Assembly (NCBI GenBank): GCA_015060075.1
Contig: SUZE01000006.1
Coordinates: 21,374 to 85,373, forward strand
DNA from: Rikenellaceae bacterium
Lineage (GTDB): Bacteria > Bacteroidota > Bacteroidia > Bacteroidales > Rikenellaceae
Reading direction: 5' to 3'
DNA length: 64,000 bases
A program made the translations under genes and the position numbers. This document shows, in pieces, positions 33,466 through 42,048 of this stretch. Each line of letters starts with the position of its first letter. Within the stretch, counting starts at the first letter, position 1. The notes beneath the pieces are model-generated. The model was not told the origin of the DNA, did no database searches, and saw only the letters and a list, made by a program, of their open reading frames with translations.

Positions 33466-34716
33466 TCACTTTGCCATGGCAAATTCAACACTCGATAATC
33501 TATCCCATTCGCCACGGGTGAAATCGGGAATTTCGACCGGTGTCCCGCCAGACAGAGCCGATTGTTCGGTAAGTTCCACAAGTGAAGACCACTCGGCGGC
33601 ATCGTATACATCCATATCGAGAGGAAGACCGTTACGCAGGCAATATATCAGACGGCTATCCATCACAAAGTCAATCCATCGTGAGCCGCAAATCTCCATG
33701 CCTTTCTCTTTGTATTCGGCAATAAATGGGTGGCGATACTCTTTGGTAAGTGCTGTGCATTGTTTGCCCGACAGTACATCCGCCGTGTTTGAGGCGAAAG
33801 TGACATAAGGGGTGGGGTATTTCTGAATATAGCCATCTGTTCCACTCAGCAAGAATGAACGGCTATAAGGACGGGGTAGTGCAATGCAGTGTTGCAATAG
33901 TATGGTATGCCCCTTCTCGGTAGTGATAATTGAGGAGTTCATCGTTCCTCGAAATTCATCGGCTTGACCTATTGCCTTTGATGACACAGAAACGATACTC
34001 TTCATTCTGTCGCCACGATGTATGCCGAGCGCAAGGGCTACGGGTCCAAGTCCGTGTGTGGGGTAGAAGTTTGCGATATGGGTTGCCATATACTCTACCT
34101 GCCAATTTTTCCAAAGGCGATGACCGTTGTCGTTTAGAGATATCCTTTTGCGAAGGTCGTGAATATAGGAGGCTTCGGCATGTATTATCTCTCCGAATAA
34201 CCCTTGCTGCACCATATTGAGTGTAGCAAGTTCAAACTCATCATAACAGCAGTTTTCGAGCATCATACAGTGGCGTTGGGTGCGCTCGGCGGTATCCACA
34301 AGTCGCCAACAATCCTTGACGGACATTGCGGCCGGAACCTCCAATGCGACATGTTTGCCATGCTCCATTGCATAGATGGCAATATCGGCGTGACTCAGCC
34401 AATCGGTGCTGATATATACGAGGTCGACATCATCTCTGCTGCACAATGTTTGCCAATCTGCCGTTCCAAAATATGTTGAGGGCTTTTCTTCTCCATATTT
34501 TGCAACTATGGCACTCGAAATTTCGAGGTTGTCCTTCATAAAGTCACACAAAGCCACCACTTTGGCTCCTTCAATATTCATCATGCGCTCCACGGCCCTC
34601 TGTCCTCTGGCTCCGACACCTACAAAACCGATATGTACGGTTTCGATTGGTGTGCAGCGATACCCCAACATAGATTGCTGGTCGGCAGGTCTGGTGGTGA
34701 ATTTGTGGCTGTCCAT
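33466..34716 (-). CDS. GH109-family NAD-dependent glycosidase (alpha-N-acetylgalactosaminidase-like)
   Basis: 416 residues with a Gfo/Idh/MocA Rossmann fold (VHIGFVGVGARGQR, about 27-40; VVALCD). It is not a plain oxidoreductase: MMLENCCYD (151-159), YIHDLRKR (184-191), YPTHGLGPV (218-226) and HRGDRM are hallmarks of GH109, which cleaves terminal alpha-GalNAc by an NAD-dependent oxidation-elimination mechanism. The five active-site residues I recall for the Elizabethkingia enzyme map to Glu154, Tyr184, His186, Tyr218 and His221. There is no Tat or Sec signal, unlike the characterised enzyme, so it may be cytoplasmic. Minus-strand TACCTTTG at 34749-34756 is a likely -7 box. Confidence 0.88.
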   Translation of the reverse strand: MDSHKFTTRPADQQSMLGYRCTPIETVHIGFVGVGARGQRAVERMMNIEGAKVVALCDFMKDNLEISSAIVAKYGEEKPSTYFGTADWQTLCSRDDVDLVYISTDWLSHADIAIYAMEHGKHVALEVPAAMSVKDCWRLVDTAERTQRHCMMLENCCYDEFELATLNMVQQGLFGEIIHAEASYIHDLRKRISLNDNGHRLWKNWQVEYMATHIANFYPTHGLGPVALALGIHRGDRMKSIVSVSSKAIGQADEFRGTMNSSIITTEKGHTILLQHCIALPRPYSRSFLLSGTDGYIQKYPTPYVTFASNTADVLSGKQCTALTKEYRHPFIAEYKEKGMEICGSRWIDFVMDSRLIYCLRNGLPLDMDVYDAAEWSSLVELTEQSALSGGTPVEIPDFTRGEWDRLSSVEFAMAK

Positions 34717-34748
34717 GATAAAATATCCTGTCGTTTTTATTGGCTCTA

Positions 34749-34756
34749 CAAAGGTA
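34749..34756 (-). promoter_or_regulatory. Probable -7 element for the GH109 gene
   Basis: Minus strand TACCTTTG, 32 nt before the ATG at 34716. No clear -33 TTTG. Confidence 0.42.
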
Positions 34757-34923
34757 ATAAAATTTTTCTAATCTTGATATTTTTACGAGTTTTTGCTACT
34801 CTATATCGAAATACGATAAATAGTTATTAAAATTATTTCAATTTGTTATATGTTGATTATCAATATATTATGGCAAGGTGTCAAAAAAAATTACAAAATA
34901 ATTAAAAAATTTTAATAAAAAAC

Positions 34924-34954
34924 TTGCACGGAACGAAAAAAGCCCTTATCTTTG
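34924..34954 (+). promoter_or_regulatory. Strong promoter of a candidate small RNA
   Basis: TTG (34924-34926), 20-bp spacer, TATCTTTG (34947-34954). It is preceded by a very AT-rich stretch with A and T tracts (34850-34920) that may act as an UP-like region. The predicted start is near 34961. No open reading frame with a plausible product follows. Confidence 0.78.
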
Positions 34955-34960
34955 CAACGA

Positions 34961-35093
34961 AGTTTTAAGGTTCATTTTAGGTTAGTAGTTTTAGGTTGGT
35001 TGAGGAAATCGGAAGGTTGCGACATCGGGTCGCTAAGACTGCGGGAGGTGCTCTCTCGTGAGTCGAACTACCTCCGAAGACCTCATTTTTTTT
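34961..35093 (+). ncRNA. Candidate structured small RNA, about 133 nt, own promoter and terminator
   Basis: The transcript is bounded by the promoter at 34924-34954 and a T8 run (35086-35093). The 3' part folds by hand into a closed multi-branch: TGAGG (35001-35005) with CCTCA (35081-35085); AATC-GGAA-GGTT (35007-35018); GCGAC-5 nt-GTCGC (35019-35033); GGAGGT...ACCTCC (35044-35075) with an inner CTC-TCGT-GAG. The 5' part is unpaired and holds TTTTAAGGTT, TTTTAGGTT, TTTTAGGTT at 12-14 nt steps. It could be the Bacteroidales-1/6S-type RNA or a new sRNA. The SRP core motif does not fit. Hairpin HP3 and element H fill the rest of this 640-bp gap. Confidence 0.6.
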
Positions 35094-35100
35094 GTCTTTA

Positions 35101-35226
35101 TAAAATCGTCAATGATGAGTTCTTTTTGCACGAATCAGTGGATAGCAAAATGCTCACATACGCTAAGTATGCTCCGCTTTCGCTCCCTTGCTTCGCACAA
35201 AAATAATCTCATCATTGACGATTTTA
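35101..35226. repeat. Long hairpin element HP3
   Basis: The outer arms taaaatcgtcaatgatgag (35101-35119) and its exact complement (35208-35226) give a 19-bp perfect stem, extended by imperfect pairing of ttctttttgcacgaa. The apical stem is CATAC (35157-35161) / GTATG (35167-35171), the compensated form of the HP1 CATAG/CTATG. The centre differs from HP1 in sequence but still pairs. It begins 7 nt after the small-RNA T run. Confidence 0.8.
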
Positions 35227-35257
35227 TTGTTTTTTGGGTGGGGCGATTTTCTTGTTT

Positions 35258-35359
35258 GGCATAGCGCACTTCCTATAAAGCGACCAATGGGAGCGAATCC
35301 TATTTAGTCCCATTTAATCCTATAATCGCTTGCGCTGTGATGACCGTAGGCGTTCTTCT
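35258..35359. repeat. Mosaic intergenic element H (inverted orientation)
   Basis: The core agcgcacttcctataaagcg ... tataatcgcttgcgct is close to element G. The left module, here degenerate (gatgaccgtaggcgttc), abuts the TAG of the methyltransferase gene. Confidence 0.68.
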
Positions 35360-36077
35360 AACCTACTCCAATAATAAATATTGTAGGTCGCTTGTTGATG
35401 TCGGGCAGCCCTATTTTGCGCCATTCGGCAATGGAGGCAGTGCGGATATACTCCTCTTTTGATGTTATATCGCAGGCGATGCAGAGGCGTGTTTGCGCCC
35501 CGCACGAAGCCACAATCTGCTCCGCCAACTTGATGTTGCGATAGGGTGCTTCGATAAATAGTTGTGATTGATGCTCGGCAATGGCGCGGCTCTCCAAACG
35601 CTTAATGGTACGAGTGCGCTCAGGCTCTTTTACGGGCAGATAGCCGTTGAAAGCAAAGGATTGACCGCTCAATCCCGATGCCATCACAGCCATAATAATC
35701 GAAGAAGGACCAACCAACGGCACTATGCGGATACCTGTGCGATGACACGCTTCGACAACGAGTTGTCCCGGGTCTGCAACGGCAGGAACGCCCGCTTCGG
35801 AGATTACGCCTGCCGAGCGACCTGCCTTGATTTTGGCAACCATACGCTCCACATCGCGTGGCGAGGTAGTGTGTTCGCTCAACTCGTCAAACTCCAACTC
35901 GTCAATCTTGCCTGACAGCCCAGCCTTCGACAAGAAGCGGCGTGCCGAACGGAGATTTTCCACTATAAAGTAGTCGAGCGAGGTTATAATATTGCGATTT
36001 CCTTCGGGGGTTACATCGTAGGGCAATGTATCCTCCGAAATGGGACAAGGTATTAGATATAGTGTGCCTTTACTCAT
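35358..36077 (-). CDS. Tetrapyrrole-methylase-fold SAM-dependent methyltransferase (RsmI-related)
   Basis: 239 residues with the TP-methylase fold: GTLYLIPCPISEDTLPYDVT, FIVENLRSARRFLSKAGLSG, GVISEAGVPAVADPGQLVVE and RIVPLVGPSSIIMAVMASGL match the RsmI family, with ADPG as the SAM-binding turn. It differs from canonical RsmI (which begins with a shorter strand and GTPIGN); Bacteroidota commonly carry this second version. The rRNA target is inferred. Its ATG overlaps the MurF-Alr stop by 8 bp. Confidence 0.88.
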   Translation of the reverse strand: MSKGTLYLIPCPISEDTLPYDVTPEGNRNIITSLDYFIVENLRSARRFLSKAGLSGKIDELEFDELSEHTTSPRDVERMVAKIKAGRSAGVISEAGVPAVADPGQLVVEACHRTGIRIVPLVGPSSIIMAVMASGLSGQSFAFNGYLPVKEPERTRTIKRLESRAIAEHQSQLFIEAPYRNIKLAEQIVASCGAQTRLCIACDITSKEEYIRTASIAEWRKIGLPDINKRPTIFIIGVG

Positions 36078-38424
36078 TTATGTAAATTCGCTTTACTCGT
36101 TTTGCCACCGAGGTAAGAATCTCATAAGGTATTGTGCCAAGCACAGCCGCCATATCTGCTGCGGTGTTGCCCTTCTCGGCAGAGAAAATCTCTACAATAT
36201 CGCCCTCCTCGACACCCTCGATGTCGGTGATGTCAATCATACAACTATCCATGCAGATATTACCTACTGTTTTGGCTCTCTTACCCGCTACAATCATCTC
36301 CCAAGCACCATTGCCGAGGTGGCGGTTCAAGCCATCGGCATAGCCGACAGGAATGGTGGCGATACGACTCTCTTTCTCTATCTTTCCGTTGCGACCATAG
36401 CCCACGGTGTCGCCCTCGTGGAGGGTGCGAATCTGCACTATGCGAGTGCGGAGTGTCGAAACGGGCTCCAACGCCTCGCCTGCGGTTGTCGAAAAACCGT
36501 ATAGACCAATTCCGAGTCGGCACATATCGAAACGAGCCTCCTCGAATCGCAACATCGCCTCCGATGCTGCTGCATGGCGCAGTGGGCGATACGGCAACGA
36601 CTCCATAATGGCGGTGCTGATATGGTCGAACTCTGCAATTTGCTCCTTCGAGAAGTTGTCTTGTGCGGTGTCGTCTGCTACGCAAAGATGGGTGAAAATC
36701 GATGCTACACGCACATTCTGAGCGACCTGTGCAAGAGTTTTGCATAGCCCCTGAACATCTTGGTTCGTAAAGCCGAGGCGGTGCATTCCGCTATCAATTT
36801 TCAGGTGTATAGGGTAGTTGCGCTCGCCGGCACGCTCCACAGCCTGTACAAACGATGCGAGCGAACGGAACGAGTATATTTCAGGTTCGAGCGAGTGGGC
36901 AATCATCGTGTCGAAACTTGCATCATCGGCATTCAGCACCACGATAGGCATTGTAATACCTCCCTCTCTCAGTGCCACACCCTCATCGGCAAATGCCACT
37001 GCGAGGTATGCCATGCCCTGCTTTTGTAGCATCTGCGCTACCTCTGTTTCGCCTGCTCCGTAGCTCGAAGCCTTAACCATCGCCACAAGGCGTGTCGAAG
37101 TGCCTATCTGCGAACGGAAATAGTTGATATTGCGAGCCATAGCCTGCAAATTAACCTCCAAAACGGTGGTATGGCTATGCTGCTCCAAGCGGTGTGAAAT
37201 TCGCTCCAAGCGGCTGGCTCGATTACCCTTAATAAGTACGGCGCAATTGGCGATATCCAACTTGGAGATATTTGATAAAAGCTCTTCGGTAGTGGCAAAG
37301 AAAAGAGCATTCTCTCCAAACTCGCCACGAGCCTTTATCAACCCCTCGCCAATGCCTACAAAGGAGTCTACACCAGCCTCGCGCACCATATGCAAAACTT
37401 TTGCATAGATGTTTTCATCGCCACTTTGCAAGATATCCGACAGGATAAGCATCGTTTTGCGCCCACCTGCTACCGAACGAAGATGGTCGAGAGCAATGGA
37501 TAACGAATTGAGGTCTGCACTGTACGAATCGTCAATAATAATCGAGTTGTCTATACCCTGCTTAACCTCCAAGCGCATCGCTACTGGTTGTAACTGCGTG
37601 AAGTCGGGCATCTCATACCCCATTTCGGCAAAAAATGCTGCGACAATCTCGGCATTGCGCTGAGATGCCTTGTCGGTCATCTGTGGCACTTGTGCCGTAG
37701 TGGCGGCATCGACAAGGTTGCGATTGTCAAATCGCTTTTCGACAACCTCCGCCAACGGAGCGTATGCCGAGTGGTATATTATATCGGCTGCCGTCTGTGC
37801 CAAGAGAACTTTCTCGTCAATCTTCTCCTCCAAAGAGGAAAATCCCTGCTCGTGGGCATCGCCTATCGAGGTAAAAATCACCATATCGGGTTGAGCCATC
37901 TTGTAGAGTCGCTCCATCTCTCCCTTTTGCGATATTCCCGCCTCGATAATCGCCACATCGTACGAGTTGTCCAACATCAGGAGCGACAATGCCACTCCCA
38001 ACTGCGAGTTGTAGCTGCGTGGCGAACGAAAAATCTTTGCATCGTGCGGTGCGCACTGCGCAATCCACTCCTTAACGGTGGTCTTGCCGTTTGAGCCTGT
38101 AATACCTACTACTGTGCCTTTGAATTGGTTGCGGTGGTGTGCTGCCAGAGCCTGCAATGCCACCAACGAATTTTCGACTACAACCGCACCACACCCCTCT
38201 GCAAGGTCGATTTCTCGCTCCACCATAAAGCTCTTGACGCTGCGCTCTGCAACCTCTGCGATATGGTCGTGCGCATCGTGATTAACCCCCTGCATCGCCA
38301 CAAAAAGGGTGTCGTGCGTCAGGGCGTACGAACGGCTGTCGGTGGCTACCGATGTAACCTCCAAATCGCACCCTACAAGGCGACCACTCACAATGTTTGC
38401 TATGTCGGAAAGGCGGTATCTCAT
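36070..38424 (-). CDS. murF-alr: Fused MurF (UDP-MurNAc-tripeptide:D-Ala-D-Ala ligase) and alanine racemase
   Basis: 784 residues combining two cell-wall steps. The MurF half (about 1-420) has the P-loop GITGSNGKTTVKEW (107-120), DAHEQGFSSLEEKIDEK and a ligase C-domain (LSDILQSG). The racemase half (from about 430) has VAMVKASSYGAGE, whose Lys should hold PLP, and VGYGRNGKIEKESRIATIPV followed by GYADGLNRHL, including the catalytic Tyr. The racemase supplies D-Ala for the ligase's own D-Ala-D-Ala substrate. The fusion is characteristic of Bacteroidota. Lies 3 bp after mutS2. Confidence 0.96.
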   Translation of the reverse strand: MRYRLSDIANIVSGRLVGCDLEVTSVATDSRSYALTHDTLFVAMQGVNHDAHDHIAEVAERSVKSFMVEREIDLAEGCGAVVVENSLVALQALAAHHRNQFKGTVVGITGSNGKTTVKEWIAQCAPHDAKIFRSPRSYNSQLGVALSLLMLDNSYDVAIIEAGISQKGEMERLYKMAQPDMVIFTSIGDAHEQGFSSLEEKIDEKVLLAQTAADIIYHSAYAPLAEVVEKRFDNRNLVDAATTAQVPQMTDKASQRNAEIVAAFFAEMGYEMPDFTQLQPVAMRLEVKQGIDNSIIIDDSYSADLNSLSIALDHLRSVAGGRKTMLILSDILQSGDENIYAKVLHMVREAGVDSFVGIGEGLIKARGEFGENALFFATTEELLSNISKLDIANCAVLIKGNRASRLERISHRLEQHSHTTVLEVNLQAMARNINYFRSQIGTSTRLVAMVKASSYGAGETEVAQMLQKQGMAYLAVAFADEGVALREGGITMPIVVLNADDASFDTMIAHSLEPEIYSFRSLASFVQAVERAGERNYPIHLKIDSGMHRLGFTNQDVQGLCKTLAQVAQNVRVASIFTHLCVADDTAQDNFSKEQIAEFDHISTAIMESLPYRPLRHAAASEAMLRFEEARFDMCRLGIGLYGFSTTAGEALEPVSTLRTRIVQIRTLHEGDTVGYGRNGKIEKESRIATIPVGYADGLNRHLGNGAWEMIVAGKRAKTVGNICMDSCMIDITDIEGVEEGDIVEIFSAEKGNTAADMAAVLGTIPYEILTSVAKRVKRIYINE

Positions 38425-38427
38425 AAT

Positions 38428-40923
38428 CTACTCCTTGAAAGTTACTATTGTTATGCCAGAGCCACCTCTGTCGGGGTGGTCATCTACGGCGCTCGCCACT
38501 TGTGGTAACGAGCGAAGATAACGGCGCACCTCCTCTTTCAGCGCACCCGTACCCTTGCCGTGCAGAATGGTTACACTGCTAACGCCCACCATAAGTGCAT
38601 CATCGACCAAGGTCTGTACCCTCTCTAACGCCTCCATCACACGCTCACCACGAATATCTATCGAAGAGGTAAAGTTGAGTCGGCGTTGTGAAATATCAGC
38701 AGAAATTACCGTGCGTGGAGTTTCGGGGCGTGTTGCTCGCTTGAACTCTGCCGAGGAGATAACCTCCAAACGGGACACCTCGACCGTTGTCAAAATAGCA
38801 CCAAACGCCACTTGCGCCCTCTTGCCACGAATCTCTTTCACTACACCCACGCCATTCTGCCCCATAAGGCGCACCTTTGCTCCGACCTCCAATGGCAGAG
38901 CCTTTTTTGTCGGTTGCGCAACCTCTTGTTTAGGCTCGGCAGGGTTATTTTTGCGCTCCTCGCGCCTCTGCTGACGGCGGCGAAGTCGCTCCATTTCACG
39001 CTCTATACGCTCATTTGCTTCGGAGTTATCCGCCTCAATCTCCTCGCGGAACTCCTCGAACTCGCGGCGTAGCCACTTGGTCTGCTCCTTCTCGGCTTGT
39101 GCCTCGCGGATACCCTTGATTGTATTTTCGATTTGGCGATTAGCCTCGGCAACCAACTCCTTGGCTTGTGCCTTCGCCTCGTGGATAATGCGGTTGCGCT
39201 CTTCGCGAATATTCGATAGTTTCTCGCTCAGCACCTGCTCCATCTCCTCGACTTTGCGGTCAGTCTGGCGTATGCGCTCACGTTTCTGCGCCCAATAGTG
39301 TTTGTCACGAGCCACCTCTCGCAACTGCTTTTCGAGGTCTATATGCTCCGAGCCCGCCTTCTCCTTTGCTGAGGCGATAATATCTTCGGAAAGACCAATC
39401 TTTCGTGCAATCTCAATGGCAAACGAACTACCCGGCTTGCCACACTCCAAACGGAACAGCGGGCGAATATTCTGCACATCGAACATCATCGCTCCGTTCG
39501 TTACGCCTTCGTGATTTGAGGCGTAGTATTTTATGTTGGAGTAGTGGGTAGTGATAACACCATAGCAACCACTCGCTACCAACTTTTCGAGTATCGCCTC
39601 GGCAATGGCTGCACCAATCACAGGCTCCGTTCCCGAGCCGAACTCGTCAATCAAAACCATCGTCTTTGCATCTGCCCCTGCCACCATCGCCTTCATATTC
39701 AAGAGGTGCGAAGAGTAGGTCGAGAGGTCGTTGTCGATGGATTGTTCATCTCCGATATTTATATATATCTTATTGAATACGGGCAGTTCGCTCGCCTCCG
39801 ATGCGGTAATCGGATAGCCGCATTGGAACATATACTGCAACAGACCTATTGTTTTGAGGCAGACCGACTTTCCTCCCGCATTTGGTCCCGAAATAACAAG
39901 TATGCGCCTTGCATTGTCCAACTCCGCATCAAGCGGAACGATTGTACGCTTTTGGCGTTTGAGCGACTGCGATAGAAGAGGGTGTTTTGCTGTGTGTAGT
40001 ACCAAGCGGTTATCCTCCGACATAATTGGTCGCCCTGCGCCATTCTCTATTGCCCAACGAGCCTTGGCTCTTACTGCATCGACCACCGCCATAAATTCCT
40101 CGGTGCGCTCTACATCTTCTATGTCGGTGCGTACCACATCGGTAAAGGCGGTCAATATGCGGACAATCTCCCTGCGCTCCTCGTACTCCAACTCGCGCAA
40201 CATATTGTTCAACTCCACAACCTCGGCCGGCTCAACATAGAAGGTCTTGCCCGTAGCCGATTCATCGTGGATAAAGCCGTTGAGTTTACGCTTGTTCGAT
40301 GCCGAAACAGGGATTACGGCTCGACCTTCACGAATCGAAATCGAAGCATCGCTCTCGACTATACCACTCGACTTTGCCGACTGTAAAATCGCTTGTAAGC
40401 GTTTCGATACCTGCCCTTCGTGGCGGCGTATTTGCGCCCTGATTTGGCGCAACTCCTCCGATGCACCATCACGAACAACCCCCTTGTCGTCAATAATGCG
40501 GCGAATATCCGCAACGATATTCCACAATGCCTTGACTGGTTTTGCGAGTGCGGTGAGAGTGGGGTATTGCTCGGCGTTGCTTTTGTGCAAGAACTGCACA
40601 AAGTCGCCAGCCGAAATCAACGCCTTACCCAACTGTACAACCTCTGCAACCTCCAAGAATGTACCCTCGACCTTTGCCTTTTCGACAATCTCGGCAATGT
40701 CATAGAACTCGTCAGTCGGCGCCTCTCGCTCGGAGAGGAGAATCTGTCGCATCTCCTCCGCCAAGGCGTGTCGGCGTTCAATCTCCTTGTGAACAGCGGT
40801 AAACCCCTCGTTTTCGAGCAATTCGCGAGCGTGCTGCATCGTACACAATGCAACAACCTGCTCCCGAATGGTTGTAAAACCAATCTTTGCCTCGAAATTA
40901 TTGGGATAAATTACCGTCTTCAT
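38428..40923 (-). CDS. mutS2: MutS2 with C-terminal Smr domain
   Basis: 831 residues. The ATPase shows ISGPNAGGKSVCLKTIGLL (about 345), MVLIDEFGSGTEPVIGAA and TTHYSNIKYYASNHEGV. A long charged coiled coil (about 510-640) follows, then a KOW-like segment (GAKVRLMGQNGVGVVKEIRG). The Smr nuclease domain (from about 755) contains IDIRGERVMEALERV and LHGKGTGALKEEVRRYL. MutS2 limits recombination, and in some bacteria splits collided ribosomes. There is no mismatch-recognition domain, as expected. Confidence 0.96.
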   Translation of the reverse strand: MKTVIYPNNFEAKIGFTTIREQVVALCTMQHARELLENEGFTAVHKEIERRHALAEEMRQILLSEREAPTDEFYDIAEIVEKAKVEGTFLEVAEVVQLGKALISAGDFVQFLHKSNAEQYPTLTALAKPVKALWNIVADIRRIIDDKGVVRDGASEELRQIRAQIRRHEGQVSKRLQAILQSAKSSGIVESDASISIREGRAVIPVSASNKRKLNGFIHDESATGKTFYVEPAEVVELNNMLRELEYEERREIVRILTAFTDVVRTDIEDVERTEEFMAVVDAVRAKARWAIENGAGRPIMSEDNRLVLHTAKHPLLSQSLKRQKRTIVPLDAELDNARRILVISGPNAGGKSVCLKTIGLLQYMFQCGYPITASEASELPVFNKIYINIGDEQSIDNDLSTYSSHLLNMKAMVAGADAKTMVLIDEFGSGTEPVIGAAIAEAILEKLVASGCYGVITTHYSNIKYYASNHEGVTNGAMMFDVQNIRPLFRLECGKPGSSFAIEIARKIGLSEDIIASAKEKAGSEHIDLEKQLREVARDKHYWAQKRERIRQTDRKVEEMEQVLSEKLSNIREERNRIIHEAKAQAKELVAEANRQIENTIKGIREAQAEKEQTKWLRREFEEFREEIEADNSEANERIEREMERLRRRQQRREERKNNPAEPKQEVAQPTKKALPLEVGAKVRLMGQNGVGVVKEIRGKRAQVAFGAILTTVEVSRLEVISSAEFKRATRPETPRTVISADISQRRLNFTSSIDIRGERVMEALERVQTLVDDALMVGVSSVTILHGKGTGALKEEVRRYLRSLPQVASAVDDHPDRGGSGITIVTFKE

Positions 40924-40925
40924 TT

Positions 40926-41062
40926 TTTGTTTTCCGAACTCTGACCGTGGTCAAGGCGCAACCCAAATAGGGGTTATAGGGGCAATAGGGGTTATAGGGT
41001 GCGCCGCAGGCCTAAACAAAAATACCTTTAACTGTCAATTGTCAATTCCTCAATTGTCAATT
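40926..41062. repeat. Mosaic intergenic element D
   Basis: The left module (ttttccgaactctgaccg, caaggcgca) is followed by the tandem unit ATAGGGGTT three times, then gggtgcgcc; GGCGCA and TGCGCC form the boundary inverted repeat. Beyond it lie CAATTGT heptamers (41035-41062) that run into the TAA of the MCE gene. Confidence 0.75.
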
Positions 41063-42017
41063 ATTTATTTGCCCTCTTCTTGGCTTTGTCGGCTGCCTTT
41101 GCAGCCTTGTCAGCCTGCTTCTCCTCGTAGGTTTTCTTACCGAAAACGGTTACATTGATATATCGCTTCGGATTCTCCTTCAAGTCGGCCAATAATACCG
41201 ACAAATTCTGCGATGCTTGTGCCAACTCCTTGTACAACTTCTCGTCAGATACGAGGTTGCCGATAGAGCCACTGCCACTATTAATCTTTGCCAACAAGGT
41301 ATTAACCTCTGCAATAGCCTGTGCCAACTTCTCGCCACTCTGCTGCTCGTTCAAGGCGTGCGTTACCGAGTTTATGTCGGTGATAATGCTATCCAACTTC
41401 GCACCATTTTGGTTGAGTGTGGCGCAGAAACCATCGATATTGCCGATAATGTTCGACTTCTTCAAATCAGCCATTACTGCGTTAAGACTTGCGATGGTCT
41501 TTGTGAGATTTTTCGAGTTGTCGTCAATAAGGCTATCCACGCCCGAAACGGTCTGGTTGAGGTTGTCGAGCAGGGTTGCTACACGCACCTTGATATCGCC
41601 CAACTCATTAGCCAAGGTGTCGAACATATCGAGCGTTACACCCGTCTGAATTGCATCACCACTCTTCAAGTAGTCGGTTGCCTTGCCAAGTTGAATCTCG
41701 ATAGACTTTCCACCCATCAAACCTGCGCTGAACATCATCGCCTTCGAGTCGGTAGGGATATCGTACTCCTTGCTAACCGAGAGATTTACATCTACGCCAC
41801 CCTGCTCAATGTTCAACTCTACGCCTGTAACCTGACCAACTTTTACTCCGTTGATAACCACGGCTGCTGCGTCCTGCAAGCCATTTACCTGCTCGTAGTG
41901 AGCCGTATAGTTGCGAGTGCGTCCAAATACATCAAGACCACTCAAAAAGCGGATACCTGCCCAAGCGGAGAGCAGAATTACCACTGCATAAATTCCGATT
42001 TTTACCTCTTTTTTCAT
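41061..42017 (-). CDS. MlaD/MCE-family lipid transport protein
   Basis: 318 residues: an N-terminal membrane helix (GIYAVVILLSAWAGIRFLSG), then one MCE domain (NYTAHYEQVNGLQDAAAVV, NGVKVGQVTGVELN, AGLMGGKSIEIQLG), then a long helical region (NLNQTVSGVDSLIDDNSKNL) that forms the usual hexamer barrel in such proteins. The C-terminus is Lys/Ala-rich. MCE proteins carry phospholipids between the membranes. No permease or ATPase of the system is beside it; the amidase precedes it by 31 bp. Confidence 0.93.
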   Translation of the reverse strand: MKKEVKIGIYAVVILLSAWAGIRFLSGLDVFGRTRNYTAHYEQVNGLQDAAAVVINGVKVGQVTGVELNIEQGGVDVNLSVSKEYDIPTDSKAMMFSAGLMGGKSIEIQLGKATDYLKSGDAIQTGVTLDMFDTLANELGDIKVRVATLLDNLNQTVSGVDSLIDDNSKNLTKTIASLNAVMADLKKSNIIGNIDGFCATLNQNGAKLDSIITDINSVTHALNEQQSGEKLAQAIAEVNTLLAKINSGSGSIGNLVSDEKLYKELAQASQNLSVLLADLKENPKRYINVTVFGKKTYEEKQADKAAKAADKAKKRANK

Positions 42018-42048
42018 CTTTCGATACTGTTTATTCTGTTTGTTATAA

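Noticed and set aside
33466..34716. Generic Gfo/Idh/MocA sugar dehydrogenase
   Set aside because: The LENCCYD, YIHDLR and YPTHGLGP motifs specify GH109.
35001..35085. Cloverleaf-like fold as a tRNA
   Set aside because: The closing stem is only 5 bp. There is no 7-nt anticodon loop and no proper D and T loops. A T8 terminator follows directly.
34961..35093. Small SRP RNA (4.5S)
   Set aside because: A GGAA tetraloop is present, but the required symmetric-loop sequence (CAGG opposite AGCAG) is not.
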